Origin: Bacteroidales bacterium
GTDB lineage: Bacteria > Bacteroidota > Bacteroidia > Bacteroidales > F082
Assembly (NCBI GenBank): GCA_017632935.1
Contig: JAGBQJ010000049.1
Location: 62,001 to 126,000, forward strand
Direction of reading: 5' to 3'
DNA length: 64,000 bases
Shown: positions 9,558 to 17,865 of the stretch, in pieces
Numbering within the stretch: the first letter of the stretch is position 1
Layout: each line of letters starts with the position of its first letter
Program-made: the position numbers and the translations under genes
The notes under the pieces: generated by a model
Seen by the model: only the letters and a program-made list of their open reading frames with translations
Database searches by the model: none
Told to the model about the DNA's origin: nothing

Positions 9558-10274
9558 TCAGAAGTTGGGCTTGATGGCGTATTTCTTGTAGAAGTCCTTG
9601 ATGATTTTCACGGCTTCGTCGGCGGTGTCGACGACATGGAAAATATCGAAGTCTTCTTCTTTGATCATGTGATTGGCGAGCAAAGTGCTTCTGAACCAGT
9701 CAATCAGTCCTTCCCAATAGTCTTTTCCAACAAGGACGATGGGGAAGTCGACCATTTTGTTGGTTTGGACGAGGGTGATGGCCTCGGAGAGTTCGTCCAA
9801 GGTGCCGAAGCCGCCAGGCATGGCGATGTAACCCTGCGCATAACGCATGAAGATGGTCTTGCGGACGAAGAAATAGTCGAAGTTGATGTTCTTGTCGTGG
9901 TCGATATAGGGATTGAAATGCTGCTCAAAAGGCAGGTTGATGTTTAGTCCAACGCTGGTGGCACCGCCTTGATTGGCGCCTTTGTTGCCGGCTTCCATGA
10001 TGCCGGGACCGCCACCTGTAATGGTGCCAAAGCCATAGTCGGCCAGTTTTTCCGCAATCTCGACGGCCATCTCATAGTATTTGTCGCCTGGCTGGGTGCG
10101 TGCCGATCCGAAAATGGCCACGCATGGCCCGATTTTCGACATTTTCTCCATGCCTTCCACAAATTCTGCCATGATCTTGAACACCGACCACGAATTGTGC
10201 GTCTTGATGTCGTTCCACGATTTGGGGTGGAAGCTTTCGCGGATGATTTGTTCTTCTTTTTCAGTTATGGGCAT
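9558..10274 (-). CDS. LOG-family protein (nucleoside-monophosphate phosphoribohydrolase type)
   Basis: 238 aa, Rossmann-like LOG/TIGR00730 family. Visible motifs are IFGSARTQPGDKYY, GGGPGIMEAGNKGA and the diagnostic PGGFGTLDELSEA, with the catalytic Glu and Arg positions. Family members cleave the N-glycosidic bond of nucleotide monophosphates (cytokinin-activating in plants); the bacterial physiological substrate is often uncertain. Old annotations as lysine decarboxylase are wrong. It leads a two-gene unit with the retropepsin-like protease. Confidence 0.9.
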   Translation of the reverse strand: MPITEKEEQIIRESFHPKSWNDIKTHNSWSVFKIMAEFVEGMEKMSKIGPCVAIFGSARTQPGDKYYEMAVEIAEKLADYGFGTITGGGPGIMEAGNKGANQGGATSVGLNINLPFEQHFNPYIDHDKNINFDYFFVRKTIFMRYAQGYIAMPGGFGTLDELSEAITLVQTNKMVDFPIVLVGKDYWEGLIDWFRSTLLANHMIKEEDFDIFHVVDTADEAVKIIKDFYKKYAIKPNF

Positions 10275-10275
10275 A

Positions 10276-10312
10276 AAAAATTCAAAATTTAAGATTCAAA
10301 ATTCAAAATTTC
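10276..10312. repeat. Short AT-rich direct repeats (ATTCAAAATT)
   Basis: Three close repeats of ATTCAAAATT lie between the LOG gene start and the tRNA-Gly promoter. Such low-complexity spacers are common in Bacteroidales; no function is evident. Confidence 0.6.
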
Positions 10313-10314
10313 TG

Positions 10315-10322
10315 TATTTTTG
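10315..10322 (+). promoter_or_regulatory. tRNA-Gly promoter -7 box
   Basis: TATTTTTG, 12 bp before the mature tRNA 5' end. Confidence 0.6.
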
Positions 10323-10334
10323 CAGCCGATAAAC

Positions 10335-10407
10335 GCGAATGTAGCTCAGTTGGTAGAGCATCAGCTTCCCAAGCTGAGGGTCGCGGGTTCGAACCCCGTT
10401 ATTCGCT
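10335..10407 (+). tRNA. tRNA-Gly (anticodon CCC)
   Basis: 73 nt cloverleaf. The acceptor GCGAATG pairs with TATTCGC, the anticodon stem TCAGC/GCTGA encloses the loop TTCCCAA, and the T arm reads GCGGG-TTCGAAC-CCCGT. CCA is not encoded. Confidence 0.93.
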
Positions 10408-10408
10408 C

Positions 10409-10447
10409 AAAATTATGGGGTTGCGCATAGCGCAACCCCATAATTTT
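10409..10447. terminator. Bidirectional terminator between tRNA-Gly and the SPFH gene
   Basis: A perfect 18-bp inverted repeat (AAAATTATGGGGTTGCGC and its complement) with a 3-nt loop, flanked by A and T runs on both sides. It starts 2 bp after the tRNA and ends just before the stop of the convergent gene, so it can end transcripts from both directions. Confidence 0.9.
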
Positions 10448-10448
10448 A

Positions 10449-11744
10449 TTACGCCATCGCTGTTCCGCATTCAGGGCAGAACTTGCCGGTCACCTCGGTG
10501 CCGCATTTCGGGCATTTCTTCGGGGCGTCGTCGGCAGGGATGGGAGCACCACACTCAGGGCAGAATTTGCCAGTGGTCTCGGTGCCGCACTTCGGGCACT
10601 TCTTGGCTGCCTTGGGAGCCGGGGCGGGAGTACCGCAGTTGGGGCAGAACTTACCCGTGATGGGAGTGCCGCACTTCGGGCAGGGAACGCCTTGCGTTTG
10701 AGGAACGGCAGCACCGCCTTGTTGCTGTTGTGCATACGGGTCGTAGTTCTGTTGCTGGCCTTGGTTGTTCCAAGCGTTCTGCATCACGCCACCCGTCATA
10801 CCGCCCGTGCCGGCGTTCATCATGCCGAGGCCGATGAAAGCGTTGCCAGCACCACCGGGGTTGTTGGCTGCATCGCCCATGACGTCGATGATCTTACCTT
10901 GCTGCATCATCGAGTTGGAGCTGTATTCGTAGCGGTCAATCTTGGCCTGGCTGGCTTCGTCGAGTGAGACGGATTCCACAGTGAAGCTGACCAAACGGAT
11001 ACCGCGGGCACGGATAGGCTCGTCGAACACGCGCTCGTCCATCACCTGTTTGATCTCGTCGGTGTAGCTCGGGAGTTCGAGCACAGGAACGCGGTGTTTG
11101 CTGTTGCCCATTTCGTTGAGCACGTTTTGGAAGGCTGCGATTACCTCGCTACGCATCTGCTCGGTGATGTCACCTTTCTTCACCACATTGCCCGTACCGG
11201 CATGGTTGCGCATGAAGATGGCCACGTCGTCAAGGCGGAAGGTGTACTTACCATAGCAGCGCACGTTGACGCCCATCGGGCTCAGCGAGCCGGTCATCTG
11301 GTTCGGGATGGCATGCGACCAGTCCTGGAAGGGGATAGGTGTGGCAGTGCCGAACTTGTTGTCGAGGATTTCCTTCGCGTTGAAGAAGAACACGGCTTGT
11401 TCCTTGGCGGGCGTGCCACCGTAAGTGAAACGCTGCCACATCTCCTTGAAAACGGGACCAAACTGTCCGCCGAAGAATGAAGGTGATGAGGATTCGTCGA
11501 AGGTGTAGACGCCTTCTTCCGCCGTTGCGTCAAGCACAGCACCGCTGTCGTAGATGACGGCCACCTGGCCGGGAGCCACGAGGATACGGCTGCCTTTTGA
11601 GATTTGACCCGTCTTAGTGGTTTGCTTCACCATCAGGGTTTCCATGTCCATGTTGTCGCATTTGATTAGGTCTAACCACTGGTCTTTCAGGGTTCCGCCG
11701 ATGGCGCCGCCAGCTGCACCTAAAATCTGTTTAATAAGTCCCAT
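10449..11744 (-). CDS. SPFH-domain protein with three paired zinc ribbons
   Basis: 431 aa. The N-terminal ~300 residues are an SPFH/virion-core-like (YdjI-type) domain: a glycine-rich start (MGLIKQILGAAGGAIGG), then ILVAPGQVAVIYDSGAV and RARGIRLVSFTVESVSLDE. A Gly/Asn/Gln linker is followed by three near-identical zinc-ribbon units of the form CPKCGT-x4-GKFCPECG, six CxxC knuckles in all. YdjI-type proteins are membrane-associated scaffolds in envelope-stress systems in other bacteria. It lies 97 bp after the Tim44-like gene on the same strand, and the two are probably one unit since both end in zinc ribbons. Confidence 0.83.
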   Translation of the reverse strand: MGLIKQILGAAGGAIGGTLKDQWLDLIKCDNMDMETLMVKQTTKTGQISKGSRILVAPGQVAVIYDSGAVLDATAEEGVYTFDESSSPSFFGGQFGPVFKEMWQRFTYGGTPAKEQAVFFFNAKEILDNKFGTATPIPFQDWSHAIPNQMTGSLSPMGVNVRCYGKYTFRLDDVAIFMRNHAGTGNVVKKGDITEQMRSEVIAAFQNVLNEMGNSKHRVPVLELPSYTDEIKQVMDERVFDEPIRARGIRLVSFTVESVSLDEASQAKIDRYEYSSNSMMQQGKIIDVMGDAANNPGGAGNAFIGLGMMNAGTGGMTGGVMQNAWNNQGQQQNYDPYAQQQQGGAAVPQTQGVPCPKCGTPITGKFCPNCGTPAPAPKAAKKCPKCGTETTGKFCPECGAPIPADDAPKKCPKCGTEVTGKFCPECGTAMA

Positions 11745-11841
11745 TGTGTTTTTTGTTTAATTGTTGATTATTTATTGTTTAATGTTGTTAAAAATCCGCG
11801 TTTTGCTTCTCAATAAATGTGCCAAATTATTGTCGAAAAGG

Positions 11842-12744
11842 TCAGTTTGTCGAATGAATATCAGACAGCACCCAGTCATGTTCGCCGTTGGTGATGACGC
11901 TGCCGCAATAGGTGCATTGGCCCGATGAGGTGACTTCAGTCGGGGCGCCGCAGTTGGGGCAGTTGGTGATGGAGTTGCCCTTCTTGCCTGGGTCGGTCTT
12001 CAGGCCAGCCTTGCGGTTGAAGACCAACTCGTATTTCATGTACCAGTCGCGGTCGGGGTCGCTCTCAATGACTTTGCCAGTGGCGTCACTGATGACATAG
12101 TCGCGCATCACGGCATTGAGCGCCACAGTCAGCACTTCCTTGTCGCCGTCCTGGACGAAAGATTGCAGTGAGCAGTGCTTGATGGCAATCTTCTCGACCA
12201 CATTAGTCTTGCCCAAACGGATGTATTCATCTAACTGTTGCTTGTGCGTGTTGAAGAGGGTCTCGCTCTCAAACGGGCGGATGGGCTTCCAATCCTTGGC
12301 GGTCCAGGCAGCCTGTATGGTCATGAACACCTCACGGGCAAAGCCGATGAACTTGTCGGACGAGAAGGCCGGGTCAATGGCTTGGATTTGCGCAGCCACC
12401 ATGGCACTGTTGTCGTAGTTAAAATCGGTGTTAGCTTGTTGTTGTACCTGCTGGTTGACGAATTTCGGGTCGGAGGCTTGTTTCTTCTTCTTTTTCCTGA
12501 CGATAATCAATACGACAATGACCACAATGACAACGGGAATCAATACTGGATACCTGAAGCAGATATATATGAGCCAAAGCAGGGCACCTAAGTCGGAATC
12601 TCCACCGTCAAAGCCACTGTCTCCACCGAGAAAGCGGTTCTGGTTGCCCACATCGGCAATGGCCATCGTGCTGCATAGCAAGGCCATGAGCATGAATGCA
12701 AAGGGTAAATACTGTCTTAATTTGTTGAAATCCAATTTTTTCAT
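11842..12744 (-). CDS. Membrane protein with Tim44-like domain and C-terminal zinc ribbon
   Basis: 300 aa. There is a hydrophobic N terminus, then a Gly/Asp-rich stretch and a strong transmembrane helix (PVLIPVVIVVIVVLIIV, about 67-85) followed by a lysine-rich stop-transfer segment. The soluble part (about 115-245) resembles the Tim44-like fold (FIGFAREVFMTIQAAWTAKD, then EYIRLG). A two-knuckle zinc ribbon near the C terminus reads CPNCGAPTEV...CTYCGSV. A cytosolic ribbon domain tethered to the membrane beside an SPFH scaffold suggests a membrane-surface complex. A -7 box is at 12781-12788. Confidence 0.72.
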   Translation of the reverse strand: MKKLDFNKLRQYLPFAFMLMALLCSTMAIADVGNQNRFLGGDSGFDGGDSDLGALLWLIYICFRYPVLIPVVIVVIVVLIIVRKKKKKQASDPKFVNQQVQQQANTDFNYDNSAMVAAQIQAIDPAFSSDKFIGFAREVFMTIQAAWTAKDWKPIRPFESETLFNTHKQQLDEYIRLGKTNVVEKIAIKHCSLQSFVQDGDKEVLTVALNAVMRDYVISDATGKVIESDPDRDWYMKYELVFNRKAGLKTDPGKKGNSITNCPNCGAPTEVTSSGQCTYCGSVITNGEHDWVLSDIHSTN

Positions 12745-12780
12745 AATTCAGGGTCTGAGTTAGTTCTCTTTTTAGCCCTA

Positions 12781-12788
12781 CAAAAATA
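12781..12788 (-). promoter_or_regulatory. -7 box for the Tim44-like/SPFH unit
   Basis: Minus-strand TATTTTTG, 36 bp before the start codon. No clear -33 TTG. Confidence 0.5.
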
Positions 12789-12893
12789 ATGAAAAAGTTG
12801 GAAAAAGTAGCGTTTTTGCTGAAAAAAACGAAAAATTGATACTGTCAATCCAAAGATTTAACGCCTTTTGTGTCACCGAAACAAAAGTTTTCC

Positions 12894-12901
12894 TATTTTT
12901 G
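12894..12901 (+). promoter_or_regulatory. tRNA-Val promoter -7 box
   Basis: TATTTTTG, 17 bp before the tRNA 5' end. Confidence 0.6.
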
Positions 12902-12918
12902 CAGCGCGAAATGCAAGA

Positions 12919-12993
12919 GGGAGCTTAGCTCAGTTGGTTCAGAGCATCGCCCTTACAAGGCGGGGGTCGTTGGTTCGAGTCCAACAGTTCCCA
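12919..12993 (+). tRNA. tRNA-Val (anticodon TAC)
   Basis: 75 nt. The acceptor GGGAGCT pairs with AGTTCCC, the anticodon stem TCGCC/GGCGG (one mismatch or wobble) encloses CTTACAA, and the T arm is GTTGG-TTCGAGT-CCAAC. CCA is not encoded. Confidence 0.93.
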
Positions 12994-13009
12994 CTCTCAA
13001 AGACAAGGA

Positions 13010-13050
13010 AAAACAAAAAACCCTAACCGATTGGTTAGGGTTTTGTTTTG
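13010..13050. terminator. Bidirectional terminator between tRNA-Val and tRNA-Glu
   Basis: CCCTAACC-GATT-GGTTAGGG is flanked by an A-rich run on the left and TTTTGTTTT on the right. It can terminate both convergent tRNA transcripts. Confidence 0.88.
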
Positions 13051-13051
13051 G

Positions 13052-13125
13052 TAGTCTCTCCGGGATTTGAACCCGAGTTACCAGGATGAAAACCTGACGT
13101 CCTGACCAGACTAGACGAAGAGACC
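13052..13125 (-). tRNA. tRNA-Glu (anticodon TTC)
   Basis: 74 nt on the minus strand. The acceptor GGTCTCT pairs with AGAGACT, the D-arm region TCGTCTAG and the TAAC variable loop match tRNA-Glu, the anticodon loop is TTTTCAT, and the T arm is CGGGT-TCAAAT-CCCGG. CCA is not encoded. Confidence 0.9.
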
Positions 13126-13148
13126 ACTTCGTGTCGTTTTTGACGCTG

Positions 13149-13178
13149 CAAAAGTAGACAAAATTTCGTTACCTACAA
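13149..13178 (-). promoter_or_regulatory. tRNA-Glu promoter
   Basis: Minus-strand TTG (13176-13178), 19 bp, TACTTTTG (13149-13156): a full Bacteroidota promoter ahead of the tRNA. Confidence 0.7.
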
Positions 13179-13248
13179 TAAATTCGAGCAGATTTTTGCC
13201 AACTTTTTTGTAAAATATTGATTTACAGCGTTAAAAATAGGTAGGAAA

Positions 13249-14064
13249 TTATTCAATCAACATGGAGACTTGGAACAGTTTATTGCGCAACTGGTCGATG
13301 GGAGCGGTGTAAATGAAGGCTTCGTTCTTCACGATGTCGAGCATGCCGTAGCTCATTTTTATTTCTATACCCATCTTGAACCATTGGTTATAGAAGTCGA
13401 ATCCTGCACCGAGTTCGCCGGCGAAATCGAAACGCTTGGTGACGAGATTGTTGATGAACTCATTGCCTTGGGGGTCAACCTCTTTGTTGTCTTTTTGCGA
13501 GGCCAAGTCAAGTTTCGGGTTGACACCGCCAAAAACGTATGCCCCGATGTTGTTGTATCGTTTTGAACGGTATTTGATGTTGAGCGGAAACTCTACGAAA
13601 GTGGTGCCAATCGACTTGGTGAATTGATACGGGACTTTATTGCCGTCATTGCCTTTCAAAAGAAGTGTGTAGTCCAAGCGTCGTTCACTGAAACTCAAAG
13701 AAGGAATGAAACGTAGGTCGAAATAGCGACCTAAGCGTTTGCTGCCAATGATACCCACCGTGAAACCAGGTGTCTGTTGGGTTTCAAGGTTGTAAACATA
13801 GATGCATCTTGTATCTGATTGCGTGAATTGGTTGGTAGGCCATTGTACGACAGGCCAAGAATAAGCATCATGCTCTTTGTTTTGGAAATCATCGACGGTC
13901 TTTATGGTGTACATCATCTCGTTGAAGGCCAAGAGGAAACCGAAATGATAAGGCTCCTGCTCGTATTTGGGCAGGTAGTGCACGACTCTGCGTTGGGCTT
14001 GTGCTGGAATGACTGATGCGGTGAGCAACAGCGCGACAACCAATATTTTCAATGCTTTTTTCAA
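13249..14064 (-). CDS. porT: PorT-family outer-membrane beta-barrel protein (type IX secretion)
   Basis: 271 aa with a signal peptide (ASVIPAQAQ, about residue 24) and an alternating beta-strand pattern ending in a barrel-type C terminus (KLFQVSMLIE). YHFGFLLAFNEM near the N terminus and FVEFPLNIKYRSKRYNNI in the middle fit the PorT family. Its placement right after ubiE is, as I recall, the usual PorT context in Bacteroidota. PorT is needed for T9SS function, probably in outer-membrane assembly or modification of the machinery. A -7 box at 14128-14135 suggests a promoter of its own. Confidence 0.8.
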   Translation of the reverse strand: MKKALKILVVALLLTASVIPAQAQRRVVHYLPKYEQEPYHFGFLLAFNEMMYTIKTVDDFQNKEHDAYSWPVVQWPTNQFTQSDTRCIYVYNLETQQTPGFTVGIIGSKRLGRYFDLRFIPSLSFSERRLDYTLLLKGNDGNKVPYQFTKSIGTTFVEFPLNIKYRSKRYNNIGAYVFGGVNPKLDLASQKDNKEVDPQGNEFINNLVTKRFDFAGELGAGFDFYNQWFKMGIEIKMSYGMLDIVKNEAFIYTAPIDQLRNKLFQVSMLIE

Positions 14065-14127
14065 GATGCAAGAGTTTTAATGAAGGATAAACGATGCGTG
14101 TCGGTTTTTATTGCACGGAATCGGTGG

Positions 14128-14135
14128 CAAAAATA
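14128..14135 (-). promoter_or_regulatory. porT promoter -7 box
   Basis: Minus-strand TATTTTTG in the 90-bp gap between ubiE and porT, 64 bp before the porT start. Confidence 0.5.
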
Positions 14136-14154
14136 GGAAAAAATGCAATATGTA

Positions 14155-14850
14155 TCATTGCTTTTTGGCTTGGTAAAGGGTGGCAATGCCAAAAGAAAGT
14201 GGTCTTTTTGTGCTGTTTTTCAATCCTTTCTCGCCTAATAGTTGCAAAAAAGTCTCTGGTTTTGGGAAATGCTCAACCGAGGTGGGGAGATAATCATAAG
14301 CGCTCTCATCTTTCGAGATTCTCTTCCCGACATAGGGCAAGATGCGTTTGAAATAAAAACGATACAACTGCTTCACGGGAAACTTTTCGGGCATCGAAAA
14401 CTCCAGAATAACCGCTTGCCCGCCAGGTCTTAACACGCGGTGGATTTCAGAAAGGCCTTTGTCCAAATCCTCAAAATTGCGCACCCCGAAAGCGACGCTA
14501 ACGGCATCGAATGTGTCGTCTTCAAAGGGCAGCGCGGCTGCATTGCCCAGACGCAATTCGATTTGGCCGTCCAATTTTTGTTTAGTTACTTTCTCTTCCC
14601 CGATTTCCAGCATTTTCTCTGACATGTCCATGCCGATGATATGCGCCTGTGGATTACGTTTTGCCAGAGTAATGGCCAAATCGGCCGTACCAGTGGCCAG
14701 GTCCAGAATAGTCTTGGACTGTTTCTTTGTGACTGCTTTGGCAGCTTTTCGCCTCCACACCTTATCTATATTGAGGGACAACAAGTGGTTGAGCGCATCG
14801 TACTTGGGCGAGATGCGGTCGAACATGGTCGCGATGGGAGAGACGCTCAT
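14155..14850 (-). CDS. ubiE: Demethylmenaquinone (UbiE/MenG) methyltransferase
   Basis: 231 aa, full length. Class I SAM-dependent methyltransferase: motif I LDLATGTADLAI, the family signature YDALNHLLSLNIDKVWRR and VAFGVRNFEDLDKGLSEI. In menaquinone-using Bacteroidota it catalyses the last C-methylation of demethylmenaquinone. The start overlaps the stop of the upstream heptosyltransferase gene by 4 bp. Confidence 0.95.
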   Translation of the reverse strand: MSVSPIATMFDRISPKYDALNHLLSLNIDKVWRRKAAKAVTKKQSKTILDLATGTADLAITLAKRNPQAHIIGMDMSEKMLEIGEEKVTKQKLDGQIELRLGNAAALPFEDDTFDAVSVAFGVRNFEDLDKGLSEIHRVLRPGGQAVILEFSMPEKFPVKQLYRFYFKRILPYVGKRISKDESAYDYLPTSVEHFPKPETFLQLLGEKGLKNSTKRPLSFGIATLYQAKKQ

Positions 14851-15851
14851 GACAGGCCGAGCTTTTCAAGGATTTGCTCGGGCGTGATGCCGTTCATGCA
14901 GGCATAATCGCCTCTGAGGCAGGGATTGTTGCCATACACCGAGCAGGGACGGCAAGACAAATCCAACTGGATGCAATCTTCTGCTTTTTGGTTCCAGCCC
15001 AAGAAACCGGCGAAGGGATGGGTGCCGCCCCAGATGGAGACGACTCTTGTGCCGACCAAGGATGCCAGATGCATGTTGGCAGAGTCCATCGAGAGCATCA
15101 CATCCAATTGGCCCATCAGGGCAAGTTCGCCTTTCAAACCTTGGTGGCTCTTGGCAGGTTGAACGTGGTTGTATTTTGCGCAAAGTCTTTCAATTTGCTC
15201 GTTTTCTTCCTTGCCGCCTCCGAAAATGAAAATAGTCGTGTTTTTCCTCTCGCTCAAAGCCTTGATGACCTGCTCGTTTTTTTCCAAAGGATAGACTTTA
15301 GCCTCGTGTTTGGCGAATGGCGCTATGCCAATCCAAGTTTCATTGTCTGTTTTTTGCGTCTCGCAAAAACCTGAATAGTCGAGCTTTACGAATTGCGATT
15401 TGATTGGGAAGCCCAGTTGTTCCAATACTTTGGCATAACGTTCAAAAGAGGTGGCCTGCTGGACGAGGACCTTGCTTTTTTGTCGAGTCAAGGCTTTTTT
15501 ACCTTTGCGTCCCTTGTCGATTTTTGCAATCTTCTTTCGGCGTAGACAACCCTCGGTGCGAAGCCAATGTGTGCGCAAAACGTCATGGAAATCAGCGATA
15601 TAGTCGAAGTCACTCAAATGGGCGTCACGCCAAAGTCGGCAGAGCCCAAACAAGCCTTTGTGTCGTCCTTTCAGGTCAGCGGCGATGAAATGTACGTTTT
15701 TGGGCAAACGTTCGAACAACGGCCTCGCCATCTCACGGCTGAGCATGGTGATGTCCAAGTCGGGATATTGCACAGCCAGGTCACGGACGACAGGCACGGT
15801 CATGGCGATGTCGCCCAAGGCGGAGAAGCGTATGACGAGGAGTTTCTTCAT
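14847..15851 (-). CDS. Glycosyltransferase family 9 (heptosyltransferase-like)
   Basis: 334 aa, GT-B fold. The start (MKKLLVIRFSALGDIAMTVPVVRDL) is diagnostic of ADP-heptose:LPS heptosyltransferases. The C-terminal donor site includes LMGQLDVMLSMDSANMHLASLVGTRVVSIWGGTHP, split here by the usual nucleotide-sugar loop. A cysteine-rich end (CRPCSVYGNNPCLRG) is common in Bacteroidota members. It probably acts on the LPS inner core. It overlaps both neighbours by 4 bp. Confidence 0.9.
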   Translation of the reverse strand: MKKLLVIRFSALGDIAMTVPVVRDLAVQYPDLDITMLSREMARPLFERLPKNVHFIAADLKGRHKGLFGLCRLWRDAHLSDFDYIADFHDVLRTHWLRTEGCLRRKKIAKIDKGRKGKKALTRQKSKVLVQQATSFERYAKVLEQLGFPIKSQFVKLDYSGFCETQKTDNETWIGIAPFAKHEAKVYPLEKNEQVIKALSERKNTTIFIFGGGKEENEQIERLCAKYNHVQPAKSHQGLKGELALMGQLDVMLSMDSANMHLASLVGTRVVSIWGGTHPFAGFLGWNQKAEDCIQLDLSCRPCSVYGNNPCLRGDYACMNGITPEQILEKLGLS

Positions 15852-16510
15852 TTTTGCCCGTAAAGCACTGGGTTCAATGCAGGGTCGTTGTACATCTTCA
15901 TCTGCTTGTAGACCTTCATCACCTTCTCACCGCTTTTGTAACACTCCATCAGTTGGTCGATGGCGGTGCAAAGGTCGGTGTTCTGCTCCAGCAGGACGTC
16001 CAGTTTAGCTTGGCATTTTGCTTTGTGCTCCTCGCTGACGTCTTCGCGTTCCACCTCGGCTTTCATGTGGTAGATCTTCAGTTGCAGAATCGAAAGACGA
16101 TCAATGGCCCAAGCCGGACTTTCCGTGTTGAGGGAGGCATTGGGCTGCGGCTCAACACGTTGAAACAGCAGCAGATAGTAACCGTCAATCATCTCCACGA
16201 GGTCGGTGCGGTCTTGATTTGACTTGTCGATGCGACGTTTCAAGGCCAAAGCCTCCACAGGGTTGATGTTTGGGTCGCGGATGAGGTCTTCCAAATGCCA
16301 TTGCACCGTGTCGATCCACACCTTATTATATAAGTACCATTCGATGGTCTTTTCCTCGTATGGATTGTCGCAAGGATGGTCCACATCGTCGAATTTATGA
16401 TAGTCGACGATGGCTTGGTTGAAGATGGGGAGGATGGGCTCGGTGGATAAGATGATCATAGTGTATGTTTTATAAAGTGAAAACGCTCCGCTGGCGCGTT
16501 TTATTGCCAA
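15848..16510 (-). CDS. DUF4254-family protein
   Basis: 220 aa by the listed start; the real start may be the ATG about 18 codons in (MIILSTEPILPIFNQAI), which fits the family better and lies closer to the conserved text. Highly charged and helical, without membrane segments. I recognise it as the DUF4254 family, which in Bacteroidota is regularly placed beside GT9 heptosyltransferases. Function unknown; overlap with the GT9 gene suggests a role in LPS core synthesis. An uncertain start is the main weakness. Confidence 0.65.
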   Translation of the reverse strand: MAIKRASGAFSLYKTYTMIILSTEPILPIFNQAIVDYHKFDDVDHPCDNPYEEKTIEWYLYNKVWIDTVQWHLEDLIRDPNINPVEALALKRRIDKSNQDRTDLVEMIDGYYLLLFQRVEPQPNASLNTESPAWAIDRLSILQLKIYHMKAEVEREDVSEEHKAKCQAKLDVLLEQNTDLCTAIDQLMECYKSGEKVMKVYKQMKMYNDPALNPVLYGQK

Positions 16511-16531
16511 CAGAGCGTTTTAGAGGTTGAA

Positions 16532-17740
16532 TTAGTGCAGCTTTGCCAATGCCTCTTTAATGCGTTTCGCGGCCTCGATAAGCTTGTCCAACGAGGTGGC
16601 GTAGGAGAGGCGGATGCAGTCGTCGTTGCCGAACGACTTGCCGGCGACGCAGGCCACGTGGGCGTTGTAGAGCAACCACATGCAGAGATCGTCGCTGCCC
16701 TTGATGACGGTCTCACCATCGGTCTTGCCGTAGTACGACTTCACTTCGGGGAACACATAGAAGGCACCGGCGGGGGTGTTGCACTCCACGCCAGGAATCT
16801 CGTTCAGCAACTTCACGAGGGTGTCGCGACGCTCGCGGAAGTTCTTTAGCATGAATTGGATCTCATGCGAGTTCTCGGGGCACAGCTCAAGAGCCTTCAC
16901 GGTGGCGGCTTGTGCGATGGTGCAGATACCGGAGGTGATTTGGCCTTGGATCTTATTGGTGGCCTTCACGATGGCTTGCGGCGCGGCAATGTAGCCGATG
17001 CGCCAGCCCGTCATGGCATAGCCTTTAGCCACGCCATTGACGATGACAAGGCGGTCCTTCAAGAAGTCGAACTGTCCCATGCTCTCATGCTTGTGCTCGT
17101 ATTGGATGAACTCATAGATTTCATCGGAGATGACGATGATGTTGGGATATTTCTTCAGCACCTCTGCGATGGCGGTCAGCTCGGTTTTGGTGAAGACGCT
17201 ACCGCTTGGGTTACAGGGAGTGTTGATGAGCAAAGCCTTGGTCTTGGGCGTGATGGCTTTCTCGAACTGCTCGGCAGTGATCTTGAAGTCGTGGGCCATG
17301 TCGCTCTTGACGATGACGGGTACGCCGCCAGCCAGCTTCACCATCTCGGGGTAGGAGACCCAGAACGGGGCGGGGATGATGACTTCGTCGCCGTCGTTGA
17401 TGATGGCCAGCAGCACGTTGTTGATGGCTTGCTTGGCACCATTCGAGACGAGGATGTCTGTGTCCTTGTAGTCGAGGCCGTTGTCGCGTTTCAGCTTTTC
17501 GGCGATGGCCTTGCGCAGTGCAGGCGTACCGGGCACGGGCGGGTAGTGCGTGTCGTTGTTGTTGATGGCGTCGATACCGGCTTGCTTGGCCGATTCGGGC
17601 GTGTTGAAATCGGGCTCGCCGATGCTCAGGCTGATGACGTCGATGCCTTGGGCTTTCAGTTCACGGCTCTTGTTGGTCATGGCCAGCGTTGCCGACTCAG
17701 CCATGTTCAAAACTCTGTTCGAAAGGATGATTTCGCTCAT
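16532..17740 (-). CDS. aspC: Class I aspartate aminotransferase
   Basis: 402 aa, PLP-dependent fold type I (AAT subgroup Ib). Visible are the N-terminal SIGEPDFNTPE, NTPCNPSGSVF, the cofactor Asp in VISDEIYEF (Asp206) and the Schiff-base lysine in GVAKGYAMTGWRIGYI (Lys239). It interconverts aspartate/2-oxoglutarate with oxaloacetate/glutamate. It is monocistronic or leads the following unit, with a -7 box at 17819-17826 and a perfect palindrome in its leader. Confidence 0.93.
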   Translation of the reverse strand: MSEIILSNRVLNMAESATLAMTNKSRELKAQGIDVISLSIGEPDFNTPESAKQAGIDAINNNDTHYPPVPGTPALRKAIAEKLKRDNGLDYKDTDILVSNGAKQAINNVLLAIINDGDEVIIPAPFWVSYPEMVKLAGGVPVIVKSDMAHDFKITAEQFEKAITPKTKALLINTPCNPSGSVFTKTELTAIAEVLKKYPNIIVISDEIYEFIQYEHKHESMGQFDFLKDRLVIVNGVAKGYAMTGWRIGYIAAPQAIVKATNKIQGQITSGICTIAQAATVKALELCPENSHEIQFMLKNFRERRDTLVKLLNEIPGVECNTPAGAFYVFPEVKSYYGKTDGETVIKGSDDLCMWLLYNAHVACVAGKSFGNDDCIRLSYATSLDKLIEAAKRIKEALAKLH

Positions 17741-17777
17741 GATGTATCTTTATGTGATGATTGTTTGATGTTGGTTG

Positions 17778-17809
17778 TTGTAGAGACGTGGCACGCCACG
17801 TCTCTACAA
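17778..17809. repeat. Perfect 15-bp inverted repeat in the aspC leader (GTAGAGACGTGGC family)
   Basis: TTGTAGAGACGTGGC, two bases, then the exact complement. It lies between the aspC -7 box and start codon, so it would form a hairpin in the aspC 5' UTR. Similar GTAGAGACG-type palindromes are dispersed in many bacterial genomes. Confidence 0.85.
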
Positions 17810-17818
17810 AATGGATTG

Positions 17819-17826
17819 CAAAGGTA
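17819..17826 (-). promoter_or_regulatory. aspC promoter -7 box
   Basis: Minus-strand TACCTTTG, 78 bp before the aspC start. No clear -33 TTG. Confidence 0.55.
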
Positions 17827-17865
17827 GGCCTTTTTTTGATAAATAGGACAGAATGTGCTGAAAAA

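Noticed and set aside
16856-17827. 323-codon plus-strand open frame opposite aspC
   Set aside because: Antisense shadow; the aminotransferase motifs on the minus strand are unmistakable.
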